Below are positions 27,082-35,350 of a stretch of 35,350 nt of DNA, in pieces. Location: contig JAAURJ010000031.1 in the NCBI GenBank assembly GCA_012032285.1, positions 1-35,350 on the forward strand, written 5' to 3'. The notes under the pieces are model-generated. The model was given only the letters and a program-made list of their open reading frames with translations. It did no database searches and was not told the origin of the DNA. Origin of the DNA: Sphingomonadales bacterium (GTDB taxonomy: Bacteria > Pseudomonadota > Alphaproteobacteria > Sphingomonadales > Sphingomonadaceae). The stretch's first letter is position 1. Every line of letters starts with the position of its first letter. Both the position numbers and the translations under genes were made by a program.

Positions 27082-28374
27082 ATGGAAGAATTGCCGATTT
27101 CGAGCGAGTTGATTGCTGAGCTTAATGCACCTTTGCTGGCTGCGCTCGAAGATGATTATGGCAGCCTTGGGCGTCAGCTTGATCGGCGCACTATTGCAAT
27201 TAATGAGATTAAGGACAGGGTTTTAGGATTCTCGGTCGCATTGCCAAGCTGGGGTTCGGGACGCGGCGGCACCCGTTTTGCCAAATTCCCGATTCCGGGT
27301 GAGCCAACCAACATTCATGAAAAGCTTGCTGATTGTGCTGTGGTCAATCAATTGAGCCGGGCAACACCGCGCGTAAGCCCGCACTTCCCATGGGATAAGG
27401 TCAGCGATTATTCGGCTTTGAAAGAGGAGGCAAGCAGTCTCGGTCTTGGGTTTGATGCTATCAATTCCAATACTTTTCAGGATCAGCCTGGACAAGCGTA
27501 CAGCTATTCAACTGGCTCGCTTGCTTCAACAGTAGCCGCCACCCGGCAACAGGCGGTAGATCATAATATCGAATGCATCGAGATTGGCGAAAAGCTAGGT
27601 TCCAATGCGCTGACCGTATGGGTTGGCGATGGAACCAACTTTCCGGGCCAGCAGGATCTGGGACGGTCGCTAGATCGCTATCTAGATGCCGCAGCTCAGG
27701 TCTACGCTGCTCTGCCCGAAGGCTGGCGGATGCTATTGGAACATAAAATGTTCGAACCAGCATTTTATTCCACGGTGATAAGCGATTGGGGAAGCTCCAT
27801 ACTCGCGGCGCAAACTTTGGGACCAAAGGCCCAATGCTTGGTCGATCTAGGTCATCATGCGCCCAATGTGAATATCGAACAGATTGTCGCGCGTCTCCAC
27901 CGTTTTGGAAAGCTTGGCGGGTTTCATTTTAACGATAGCAAATATGGCGACGACGATCTGGATTCAGGATCGATCAACCCGCATCAGCTATTCCTTGTTT
28001 TCAACGAATTGATAGAGGCTGAGTTGAACCCGCGTGACGGCTTCAACCCCGCTTATATGATTGACCAATCGCATAATGTGACCGATCCGATCGAATCTAT
28101 GTTGTCATCGGCAGAAGCAATTATGTCTGCATTCGCAAAAGCAGTTTTGGTTGATCGCGCTGCATTGCGCCATGCGCAGGAAAATAACGATACAATGATG
28201 GCCTTTCAAACTTTGCGCCAAGCCTATCGGACGGATGTGTCACCCATTGTTGCACAGGCGCGGTTGGAAGCTGGCGGCGCAATTGACGTGCTGAATGCCT
28301 ATCGCAGGTCGGAATGGCGCGAGCGGTGTGCACAATCGCGCAAAGCGGTCGGATTGGGTGCCGGCATCGTATGA
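27082..28374 (+). CDS. rhaI: L-rhamnose isomerase, Pseudomonas stutzeri-type
   Basis: Converts L-rhamnose to L-rhamnulose, in the cytoplasm; a metal-dependent TIM-barrel of 430 residues. This is the RhaI type used by pseudomonads and alphaproteobacteria, not E. coli RhaA. Visible are VALPSWGSGRGGTRFAKFP, FDAINSNTFQDQPGQ, VWVGDGTNFPGQQ, EHKMFEPAFYSTVISDWG (metal-ligand Glu), LVDLGHHAPNVNIEQIVARL (Asp/His ligands), GGFHFNDSKYGDDDLDSGSI (His/Asp ligands) and MIDQSHNVTDPIE. The ATG at 27082 is chosen over an earlier in-frame codon for its strong ribosome site AAGGGAGAG six bases before. It lies between the aldolase and lyase genes, giving a compact catabolic operon. Confidence 0.95.
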   Translation: MEELPISSELIAELNAPLLAALEDDYGSLGRQLDRRTIAINEIKDRVLGFSVALPSWGSGRGGTRFAKFPIPGEPTNIHEKLADCAVVNQLSRATPRVSPHFPWDKVSDYSALKEEASSLGLGFDAINSNTFQDQPGQAYSYSTGSLASTVAATRQQAVDHNIECIEIGEKLGSNALTVWVGDGTNFPGQQDLGRSLDRYLDAAAQVYAALPEGWRMLLEHKMFEPAFYSTVISDWGSSILAAQTLGPKAQCLVDLGHHAPNVNIEQIVARLHRFGKLGGFHFNDSKYGDDDLDSGSINPHQLFLVFNELIEAELNPRDGFNPAYMIDQSHNVTDPIESMLSSAEAIMSAFAKAVLVDRAALRHAQENNDTMMAFQTLRQAYRTDVSPIVAQARLEAGGAIDVLNAYRRSEWRERCAQSRKAVGLGAGIV

Positions 28375-28401
28375 TGTAAAGTCGATAGAAAGATACACAT
28401 T

Positions 28402-29867
28402 ATGACCCGTATTCTATTTAGTGCTGTGGCCGCATTATTTGCCGTTATAATGTTATCGTCTCCGTTATATGCTGAACCTGGCCAAGTCGAAGTTGTGGGC
28501 GCGTTCAAGCTTACAGAGGCAGCGCATTCCTCCGATGGCAGCGACCGCGCCAAAAATGGCCAGCCGCGCTTTACAGGGCCAATTGGCGCAAGAGCCGTGA
28601 CGTATAAAGGCTATCAATATGCCGTCTATTTCAGCGGTAAAGACCGGAGCAAGCCCCGGTCAGAGCAGTTTGGCGAAGTGTTTGTCGCACGCCGGAAAGA
28701 AGGCGGCGGTCAATGGGAAAGGGCGAAGCTAAACGGTTATAAAGTGACCAGCGATGACGCCCATAACCGGCCATCTATTGCTATTTCGAAAGGGGACGGA
28801 CGGATACACATTGCCTTTGATCACCATAATGCAAAATGGATGAACTATGCCAATACAGCGGCGGGCGTTGCGGACAATCCTGCTGGAACAATTTGGGATG
28901 ATAGCATCTTTACCTATCGCAAAAATTTTGGCTGGGACAATTTCCGCTGGGTGGTCACCTATCCATCCTTTGTGGAATCGGGTGATGGCGATTTGCTGCT
29001 CTATTTCCGCGATGGCGGCTCTTATGGCGGGGAAATGCAGAAGGTTGGATATAACAGCCAGACGCAAAGTTGGGAAAAGAAAATCGCCCGGTTGTCATCG
29101 CAAAATGGTAGCTGGAACGGACAGAATAAAACACGCGGCCCCTATCTTTCAAACGGGATACAGGTTGGCCCTGATGGCAGCTTGCAAATGAGCTGGTTAT
29201 TCCGCGAGAAGGAATGTCAGGGCAATCCAAAGGGCGAGTTATATTGCAATCATGGTCTTTATTACGCCAAAAGTTTGGACGGCGGAACGGTTTGGCGCCG
29301 ATATGATGGCAGCGTCGTTGCGGACATTGCAAAAGGTGAAGCAATCAGCATCGACAATATTGGTGATCCTGTGGTTCCGCTGCCTTATGACGTCGCCCCT
29401 TCCAACCCCGCCAATATGTCGGTTATTGATCCCAAAACCGGGAATTTCCATGTCTTGATCAGCCATTTGGCAGAGGCAAATGACAACACTACACGCAAAA
29501 CATTCCATTATGTCGGTTCGGCCTCTGGAACATCGAAATGGAATGGCAATGCGTCTGGATTTACGCTTGGCGGTGCTGATCTGAAATTTGCAGGTGATAC
29601 ACTTTATGCCTTTGGCAGCCAACGCGCCGACCCGGAAATCTATGTCGCACAGCGGACCGACGAATTTTCGACCTGGGAATCGGTCAAGCTACCAAAAGTC
29701 GCAGGCCTGCGGGCGGCTATCCACACGGCGGATACAGCAGCTGGGATACATCAAGGCTTCATGATGGGCTTGTTACGGTTATTTGGCAAATGCCATCATC
29801 AAAAGGCATAGAGGGTGAACCAAGCGCAATATGGGCGATTGATTACCGTATATCGCGGTCAAAATGA
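28402..29867 (+). CDS. BNR-propeller polysaccharide lyase, PL25 (ulvan lyase)-like, exported (one frameshift near 3' end)
   Basis: A 488-residue protein (after repair) with a Sec signal peptide (about 1-24, ending LYA before EPG) and a seven-bladed BNR-4 propeller as in ulvan lyases PL24/PL25. Putative active-site residues are H121 (DDAHNRPSIAIS), H141 (IAFDHHNAK), Y187 (VVTYPSFVES) and R203 (LYFRDGGSYGG). Their spacings (20, 46 and 16) match what I recall for the PL25 enzyme PLSV_3936 (H123, H143, Y188, R204) to within one residue. It would cleave Rha-uronic-acid bonds by beta-elimination. Relatives PL27 and GH145, which act on Rha-alpha-1,4-GlcA, are alternatives. The first frame stops at 29811; one missing base near 29770 restores GYVTVIWQMPSS and extends the C-terminus to the stop at 29865-29867. 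It follows rhaI by 27 bases. Confidence 0.8.
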
Positions 29868-29878
29868 AAATTATCAAT
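29866..29878. promoter_or_regulatory. Candidate operator upstream of the DeoR gene
   Basis: GAAAATTATCAAT differs by one base from the corresponding stretch of the near-palindrome in the rhaB-rhaD divergent region (GAAAATTATCGAT). It starts at the stop codon of the lyase gene, about 90 bases before the DeoR start, so it could mediate autoregulation. The evidence is sequence similarity and position only. Confidence 0.35.
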
Positions 29879-29967
29879 GGCTCCATGCCTTATCTTATGT
29901 GGATATTTTTGATTGTGTGACAGATTTCGGTTGTATTCGCTCGCAGACTTGATGGATAAGATTGCTT

Positions 29968-30765
29968 ATGCACGCAAATGAACGTGAAACAATGATTCTA
30001 GGCTTGGTAGCCGAACGCGACTTCGTATCCTTTTCCGAACTGGAACGTGTCATGGCGGCTTCGGCGGCAACAATCCGCCGCGATCTTACCCGTTTGGCGC
30101 AGGAGGGGCACATCCTTCGCGTCAGAGGCGGTGTCAAAACGACGCAGCCATTGCCAAATGATACAGCCGCAAATCTAATCGGCACACGCCGTTTGCTCGG
30201 CGTTCCGTTTCAGGAGAATCAGCAGCTTCATCGCACGGAGAAGGAAGCGATTGGCAAAGCTGCCGCCAAATTATGCGTTGCGGGCGAAGCTGTTATGATC
30301 GACGGTGGTTCTACTACGCTGCAAATGTGCCCGCATATTGCTTCGCTTGGCCTACAGGTGCTGACCAACTCATTGCATATTGTTGCCGGATTGATTGATC
30401 AGCCTGATACGCGGATACTTGTGCCATCTGGTGCGGTTTTTGCCGAACAGAATATTATTTTGTCGGCATTTGGCGACGACGGAATGCCGCGTTTCCATGC
30501 GCCAAAACTTTTTATGGGGGCGGCCTCTATTGGTCCGCTTGGCATCATGCAGCTTGACATCATATTGGTGGCCAGTGAACGCCGGTTTATTGACCGCGCT
30601 GATGAAATCATTGTCCTTGTTGATTCATCGAAATTTTCTGCTCCATCAGGCCATGTCGTTTGCGAGCTTGAGCGTATCGACACGATCGTCACCGATAACG
30701 GTATTACAGATGACACCCGCAAGATGCTTGAAGCTGCGGGTGTAAAAGTTGTCATTGCAGCCTAA
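29968..30765 (+). CDS. DeoR-family transcriptional regulator, probable rhamnose-locus repressor
   Basis: A 265-residue regulator. The winged helix-turn-helix (about 3-58) is ERETMILGLVAERDFVSFSE, then AATIRRDLTRLAQEGHILRVRGG, the DeoR signature. The C-terminal sugar-phosphate-sensing DeoRC domain (about 80-245) has MIDGGSTTLQM, VLTNSLHIV, GAASIGPLG and VLVDSSKF. DeoR proteins are usually repressors released by a phosphorylated sugar, and a DeoR-type RhaR controls rhamnose genes in rhizobia. Here rhamnulose-1-phosphate or rhamnulose is a likely effector (inference). The ATG at 29968 is preferred to TTG at 29962. The 100-base gap before it holds a candidate operator. The GH2 gene starts 25 bases downstream. 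Confidence 0.9.
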   Translation: MHANERETMILGLVAERDFVSFSELERVMAASAATIRRDLTRLAQEGHILRVRGGVKTTQPLPNDTAANLIGTRRLLGVPFQENQQLHRTEKEAIGKAAAKLCVAGEAVMIDGGSTTLQMCPHIASLGLQVLTNSLHIVAGLIDQPDTRILVPSGAVFAEQNIILSAFGDDGMPRFHAPKLFMGAASIGPLGIMQLDIILVASERRFIDRADEIIVLVDSSKFSAPSGHVVCELERIDTIVTDNGITDDTRKMLEAAGVKVVIAA

Positions 30766-30790
30766 GTTCTGTGCCTAGATCCATCGCGCC

Positions 30791-32673
30791 ATGAAAGAGT
30801 TTCCTGACAGGCGCACAGCAATCAGGACGATTGCTGCAATCACAACGGCAATGGCGGCCTTTCCAGCCGCTCGCGCGTCCAATACCGCCGCAACGCCAGA
30901 CAGACTGTCACCCACAGCGCCATTGCTTGGTCTGATGAGCGCCCGCAGCAAAATCGCGCTGGATGGGCCGTGGCATTATCTGATTGATCCCTATGACACA
31001 GCCTTGGGGAAACCGCATACGCGCCGCGCTGTTTGGGAAGACAGGTCAAGCCCCGAAGGCCGGGTGATGTATGAATATGAATGGGACAGCAGCCCTGTCA
31101 TGCAGGTGCCAACCGACTGGAATAGCGCATCGCAAGAGCTATATTTATATGACGGTATCATCTACCTCCACCGCGATGTCGCCTTGACACCAAAGCCGGG
31201 GCGCCGTCAGATCATCCGTTTCGAAGCCGTCAACTATCATGCGACAATCTGGCTAGGCGGGTTGAAAATAGGTGACCATGAAGGCGGGTTCTTGCCATTT
31301 GAGTTTGATGTGACGGAGTATATTGATCAGCTCGGCACAGGCAACCACCCGCTCGTTCTGCGTGTTGATAGCCGGCACAGCCGTAACACTATCCCGGGCG
31401 CAGATTTTGACTGGAAAAACTGGGGCGGCATAACACGATCTGTCTATCTTATCGACACAGCCGAAAGCTATGTTCGTAATGCAGCGGTGCGTTTTGATGG
31501 CAGTGCGATTATAGTCGATGTCTTTGTAACCGGGTCAGAAACAATCGCTGCCACGGTCGCATTTCCAGAGCTGGGGCTGCAAAAGAAGCTGACAATTGAG
31601 CCTAGCGGATCACAAAGTATTCGGTTCCCGATAGGTAAAAAAGCGCAACGTTGGTCACCCGAATCGCCAAAACTCTATAGGATGGAGATTAGCGCCAATG
31701 GCGAAACGCTGCATGATGCCATAGGCTTGCGCACTATTGAAACACGCGGACGCGAGTTGCTGCTGAACGGTAAACCGGTTTACTTGCGCGGTATTTGTAT
31801 CCATGAAGAACCGATCAGCAAAGAGGCAGGGCGCACTGTTACACTGGCGCAGGCTAGGGCACTGCTTGATGAAGCTAAGGCACTTGGTTGCAATTTTGTC
31901 CGGTTGGCCCATTATCCTCATTCCGAACACATGCTGCGGCTAGCCGATGAAATGGGGCTGTTGGTTTGGTCAGAAATTCCAATCTATTGGGAAGACATCG
32001 ATTATAAGAGCGAACGAATCTATGCGTTGGCTGACCAAATGTTGACGGACATGATCGAGCGTGATCGCAATCGTGCGTCAATTATCCTATGGTCAGTCGC
32101 CAACGAAACCCCTCAAAGCGAGGGGCGCAATATCTTTCTGCGGCGATTGATTGCGCGTTGCCGTGCGCTTGATCCGGCGCGGCTGGTGACAGCGGCGATG
32201 AACAAAAATGCCGATATGGGTGGCAGCAAACCCAATGAGGCGCGGATTGTCGTGCAGGATGCGCTTGCCGCTGAACTGGATGTTATCGGAATCAACCAGT
32301 ATCAGTCTTGGTATGGTCCGCGCAGCCCGGGGGATCTCAATCAGGTCACATTCAGTAGCGCTTATGACAAGCCGCTCATCTTTTCCGAATTCGTGCAGAA
32401 GCGCTTTATGGGCATCGCGGGCCGCGCGAAGAAATTTGGACCGAAGACTATCAGGCCTGGCTATATGAAGAGATGCTGAAAGTCATTGATACAACACCGG
32501 GCTGCGTCGGAGTAAGTCCCTGGCTGCTCAAAGATTTCCGCAGTCCGCGACGCTGGCACGGCAGGTTCCAGCAAAACTGGAACCGCAAAGGCGTGATCGC
32601 CCCCGATGGCGCCCGCAAGCTGGCTTTCTCGGCTCTGCGTGATTTCTACCGGAAAAAAGGGGCGCAGGTTTAA
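30791..32673 (+). CDS. GH2-family glycoside hydrolase, beta-glucuronidase-like, Tat-exported (one frameshift)
   Basis: An exported exo-acting glycosidase of about 627 residues. The N-terminus has a twin-arginine signal (PDRRTAIRTIAA, ending near AARA, residue 29). Sugar-binding jelly roll: LDGPWHYLID, YLHRDV, VNYHATIWLGGLKIGDHEGGF. The Ig-like domain ends near LRTIETRGRELLLNGKPVYLRG. The TIM barrel carries acid/base E439 (SVANETP) and nucleophile E533 (FSEFGAEA). The frame breaks at base 32393, just after the nucleophile: one missing G restores FGAEALYGH and a chain ending at 32673. It would remove beta-linked uronic acid or another sugar from fragments; specificity cannot be read. Follows the DeoR gene. 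No internal GH88/GH105-type unsaturated glucuronidase is visible in the window. Confidence 0.85.
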
Positions 32674-32683
32674 TGATCCTGCT

Positions 32684-33610
32684 CTATTTTGGGATCAAAT
32701 AATTGGGGGCATATTCCGATTTACATTGACCGTCATCGGGTGTTGCGGGTGTGGCACGGCCATCAAAGACCGCGAAATCATCGAACCGCATTGTTGTGGA
32801 TTTATCGGGGAACTGGTCGGCATTTTTGGCGCTGCCGCCAAAATAATTATGGAACGATAGCCGCTGTATCATAGTCGCGTCGCTTTCTGTATTGCGGAAC
32901 ATCATATTGGTCCGGCAAGCCATCAATTGCTCGTTAATCCAAAGCTCCGCCCGGCCATCGCTTTGACCAGTGCGGTTTAGATGCACGAAAATGGCAACGC
33001 TATGCCACCGCCCGGTCGACAATATTTGGCGGCCTTTATTGTGCTCCCCGGTGCGGCCCTTGGCGCGGCGTTGATCGTATAGATACAGGCTTGGCAGAGG
33101 CCGCCCTTTTTCCATCTCTATATCAAGCCACATTAGCCGTGCGCTCCATTTGTCCGGGATTGCGGCATAAGGCGCGTCGCCGCCAAAAGCTCCGTTTAAA
33201 GGGGACAGGCCCGGCATTTTGCCCTGCCGGCGGAAAACGAACCCGCTTGGAATGAAGACACGATAATTCAAGGTCGCCGTTCGACCCCGATAACCACCCA
33301 AATCGACCTCGCCATTGACATTATATTTGACGACAATATCGCCCTTTTCGTCATAAATTGGTTTGCGCAGTTCAACCTCTACACAGCTATTCCCAGTCTC
33401 GATGCAGTTCTTCAAAAGGCGCACCTGATCACGTGCGCGGTGATCGGGTGCATCGTCAATCTCGCTTTTGATTGCGGCGAGTTTGCCATCATCGTCTTGG
33501 AAATCGGCGCTCCAAACAAGTTTTGCCGCAGCTGTGCTTTTCAGCGTTTCGGTCGTCGTCACACAGGATGTTGTGGTGATCAATGCGATCAGGCAAAGGG
33601 TGTTTTTCAT
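32684..33610 (-). CDS. PL14-like polysaccharide lyase / carbohydrate-binding lipoprotein
   Basis: A 308-residue envelope protein with a signal peptide ending ITTTSC (C16, a non-ideal lipobox), probably lipidated. The body has the jelly-roll hallmarks of the PL14-like lyase fold (PF21294): NYRVFIPSGFVFRRQGKMPGL, DKWSARLMWLD, YLYDQRR, GRWHSVAIFVHLN, DGRAELWINE, and RLSFHNYFGG with FDDFAVFD at the end. PL14 enzymes cut alginate or glucuronan; the substrate here is unknown, and uronic-acid sites in an ulvan-like chain are a context-based guess. ATG at 33610 is preferred to 33628 for its ribosome site (TAGGATCGCC spacing) and proper signal peptide; 33628 would overlap the GH106 stop as ATGA. It ends 10 bases from the convergent GH2 stop. 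Confidence 0.68.
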   Translation of the reverse strand: MKNTLCLIALITTTSCVTTTETLKSTAAAKLVWSADFQDDDGKLAAIKSEIDDAPDHRARDQVRLLKNCIETGNSCVEVELRKPIYDEKGDIVVKYNVNGEVDLGGYRGRTATLNYRVFIPSGFVFRRQGKMPGLSPLNGAFGGDAPYAAIPDKWSARLMWLDIEMEKGRPLPSLYLYDQRRAKGRTGEHNKGRQILSTGRWHSVAIFVHLNRTGQSDGRAELWINEQLMACRTNMMFRNTESDATMIQRLSFHNYFGGSAKNADQFPDKSTTMRFDDFAVFDGRATPATPDDGQCKSEYAPNYLIPK

Positions 33611-33624
33611 GGCGATCCTATCCC

Positions 33625-35350
33625 TCATTTTTCAATCATTATGATGACAGGCCCGATTAGCCCTGCGGGCACCCGCGGGTCGGTTGGTTTGAAGAAATGC
33701 TGCGTTGCAAAGGTCTTGCGCACGTTTTGCGGAGGCGGGACATTGTCCATATACCACTGCACCATCGGGGTGGTTGGGTTATTGCTGCGGTCAGCTACGA
33801 CAAAGCCAGTGGTGTCGGGCAATGCCGCATCGGCGATCAGGCGATTGCTCCACTGGGTTGCAACCGCAATTTCGATGGTGTTGCTTCCCGTTTTCAACGC
33901 TTGCGAAATATCGATGCGGTGCGGTGCCATCCAGCTGGTGCCGATGTCCTTGCCATTGATCCGCACCGTCGCGGCCACTTCCACTTGTCCCAGGTCAAGC
34001 CAAATTGGTCCCGCGCCTTGCAAGTCTGCCGGCTTGAGGGTCAGCGTATTTTTGTATGTGGCGACCCCGGCAAATTCGCGAGCGCGGGCATCGGGATGGT
34101 CTTTCAAGTCAACCAGCGGCCCGGCGGGCAAGGTAAAGCTGCCACCTGTCGCCTCTGTCAGCGAGACCGACCAATTGGCAGGCCGTGTAAGCATTGTGAT
34201 ATTCAATGGCGGTCGGTTCGGGCTCTGGGGCTTAGCATCGGCGCTCTTGTGCAGTATGATGAAGGTTGACTGCCCCGCCGCCAAGGGGAGTGCGAAATGC
34301 GTTCGATTCTGTTCATAGTTGAACTGCTCAACGTTGCTGCGTTTGCCCGTCATTGGATCCCAAAGCTCAGGCGCCTTGCCTGATCCGCGCAGGGATAATT
34401 GTGCTGAGCGTGGGACAGCGTCGGCATTGAATGTGAAATACACATCTGCGTCGTCTGTTTTGCGATGGATGAAGGGCAGGGGAGAAGGGCCATCGCTGAG
34501 AAAGTCCGGCGATAATTTCGTTACCAGCTGACTATTCAACGCGGTGCTATCGGAGACTTCAGGTCGGGCCCAAAGAGCTGCGATTCTGCTTCGGATCACT
34601 TGCGCTTCATCCGGTGTAGCACCCAGCGGCATCATGGGTTCTGGCTTTGCTCCAAAGATCATGACGCCGCTCGCCGCCGCCTGCTCCAGCCTTGTAAGTG
34701 TAGCCGGAGCAATCTCGCTCGAATTGCCAAGGACAATGGCGCGATAGCCGTTGCCCTCCGGCAGCATCAGCCTGCCATCACCCAGTTGCGTGCGGTTGAT
34801 CAGCACATCGGCATTGATGCAATCGGCCTTATACCCGTTGGGCAGCCATTCGCTAAACTTGTCAAAGCTGGGGCACAATGATGGCCCGCGATCGCCCACG
34901 AAATAAGCAATATCCGCAACGGCATAGCCTTGTTGCAACAGAAATTGGCCGCGCGCCATATAGTGGAACCATGCTTTACCAGCATTGTCCCACCAGGGTT
35001 GATGCCGGTCAAAATGGCTACCCCATCGGTTCATGGTCATCCCCGGTTTTACGTGCGTATTGGCTTGATGCGCGAACCGATGAAAGACAAAGGCGTTGAT
35101 GCCTTTGGTCCACGCATCGTCACCGCGCGTTTTCGCCATGCCGGGGTAGAAAGACCAATTCAGCGCCTGCAATGCGGTAAACGCTTCTGCAGCGATTTCC
35201 TTTCGGCCATAAATATGACCAGCTGAAATCATGGCGCTCAATTGCTCATTGGGCCGCGCGAGCCAGAATTCCCCCATCGGAATATCGGCATATTTGCCGC
35301 ATCAACATCGCTGAACGGGCCAAATCCATAGGCCTCAATATAGACTTTTA
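33625..35350 (-). CDS. GH106-type alpha-L-rhamnosidase, partial (5' end outside window; one frameshift)
   Basis: The 3' portion (about 575 residues) of a large rhamnosidase; the rest lies past the right edge. Features of the GH106 C-terminal half: GEFWLARPNEQLSAMISAGHIYG, YGRKEIAAEAFTA, HVKPGMTMNRWGSHFDRHQPWW, YMARGQFLLQQGYAVADIAYFVGD, YKADCINADVL, and the terminal jelly roll IWLDLGQVEVAATVRINGKDIG with the galactose-binding-like end. The ATG at 35277 is not a real start: one missing A in the TTT run at 35293-35295 (A-run on the coding strand) joins YIEAYGFGPFSDVDAA to ADIPMGEFW, continuing to the edge. It would release alpha-linked L-rhamnose. The PL14-like gene follows within 15 bases. Confidence 0.85.

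Noticed and set aside
35275-35277. ATG of the 550-residue reading frame as the GH106 start
   Set aside because: Conserved GH106 sequence continues upstream in another frame after one missing base, so this ATG is internal to a longer gene cut by the window edge.
1-35350. CRISPR arrays, rRNA or tRNA genes
   Set aside because: No regularly spaced repeats and no cloverleaf-like or rRNA-conserved segment was noticed on either strand.

Overview
This window is a stretch of an alphaproteobacterial chromosome, most likely from an aquatic or marine member of the Sphingomonadales. That assignment is inferred from gene content (a very large NAD-glutamate dehydrogenase, a LytS/LytTR pair, a YghU-type GST, a Pseudomonas-stutzeri-type rhamnose isomerase), moderate GC and a dispersed GTCATTGCG...GCAATCC palindrome. 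No 16S or other decisive marker is present.

Left part (1-16.4 kb): ordinary chromosomal genes. In order: the 3' part of an NAD-glutamate dehydrogenase gene; a REP-like palindrome; an HD-domain protein; a LytS-type histidine kinase and LytTR response regulator followed by a phosphatase-like gene; a YghU-type glutathione S-transferase; a small lipoprotein and tadA; rpmB; an esterase-like phytase-family protein; a glycine-zipper protein; a pair of bacterial PH-domain membrane proteins; a nitronate-monooxygenase-family protein; lysC; and ubiG.

Right part (16.6-35.35 kb, running off the right edge): a carbohydrate-utilisation locus for a sulfated, rhamnose- and uronic-acid-containing polysaccharide. 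Ulvan, from green algae, is the best fit. The minus-strand arm is rhamnulokinase > L-lactate dehydrogenase > MFS sugar porter > sulfatase > rhamnose mutarotase > second MFS transporter > formylglycine-generating enzyme. The divergent plus-strand arm is rhamnulose-1-phosphate aldolase/lactaldehyde dehydrogenase > rhamnose isomerase > BNR-propeller lyase with a PL25-like active-site pattern > DeoR regulator > GH2 enzyme with a Tat signal. A convergent minus-strand pair at the right edge encodes a GH106-type alpha-L-rhamnosidase and a PL14-like lipoprotein.

The proposed flow is as follows. Lyases and glycosidases cut the polymer in the periplasm or at the cell surface. The sulfatase, activated by the FGE, removes sulfate. 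MFS porters import rhamnose. RhaM, RhaI, RhaB and RhaD convert it to DHAP and L-lactate, and LldD oxidises the lactate to pyruvate. The DeoR protein is the likely regulator. A near-palindrome in the 106-base divergent promoter region has a close match upstream of the DeoR gene.

Eight genes are interrupted by small frameshifts. Most are consistent with one missing base, often in a short homopolymer, and family-conserved sequence resumes in the new frame. I read these as probable sequencing errors rather than gene decay and annotate the genes as whole, stating each break point.
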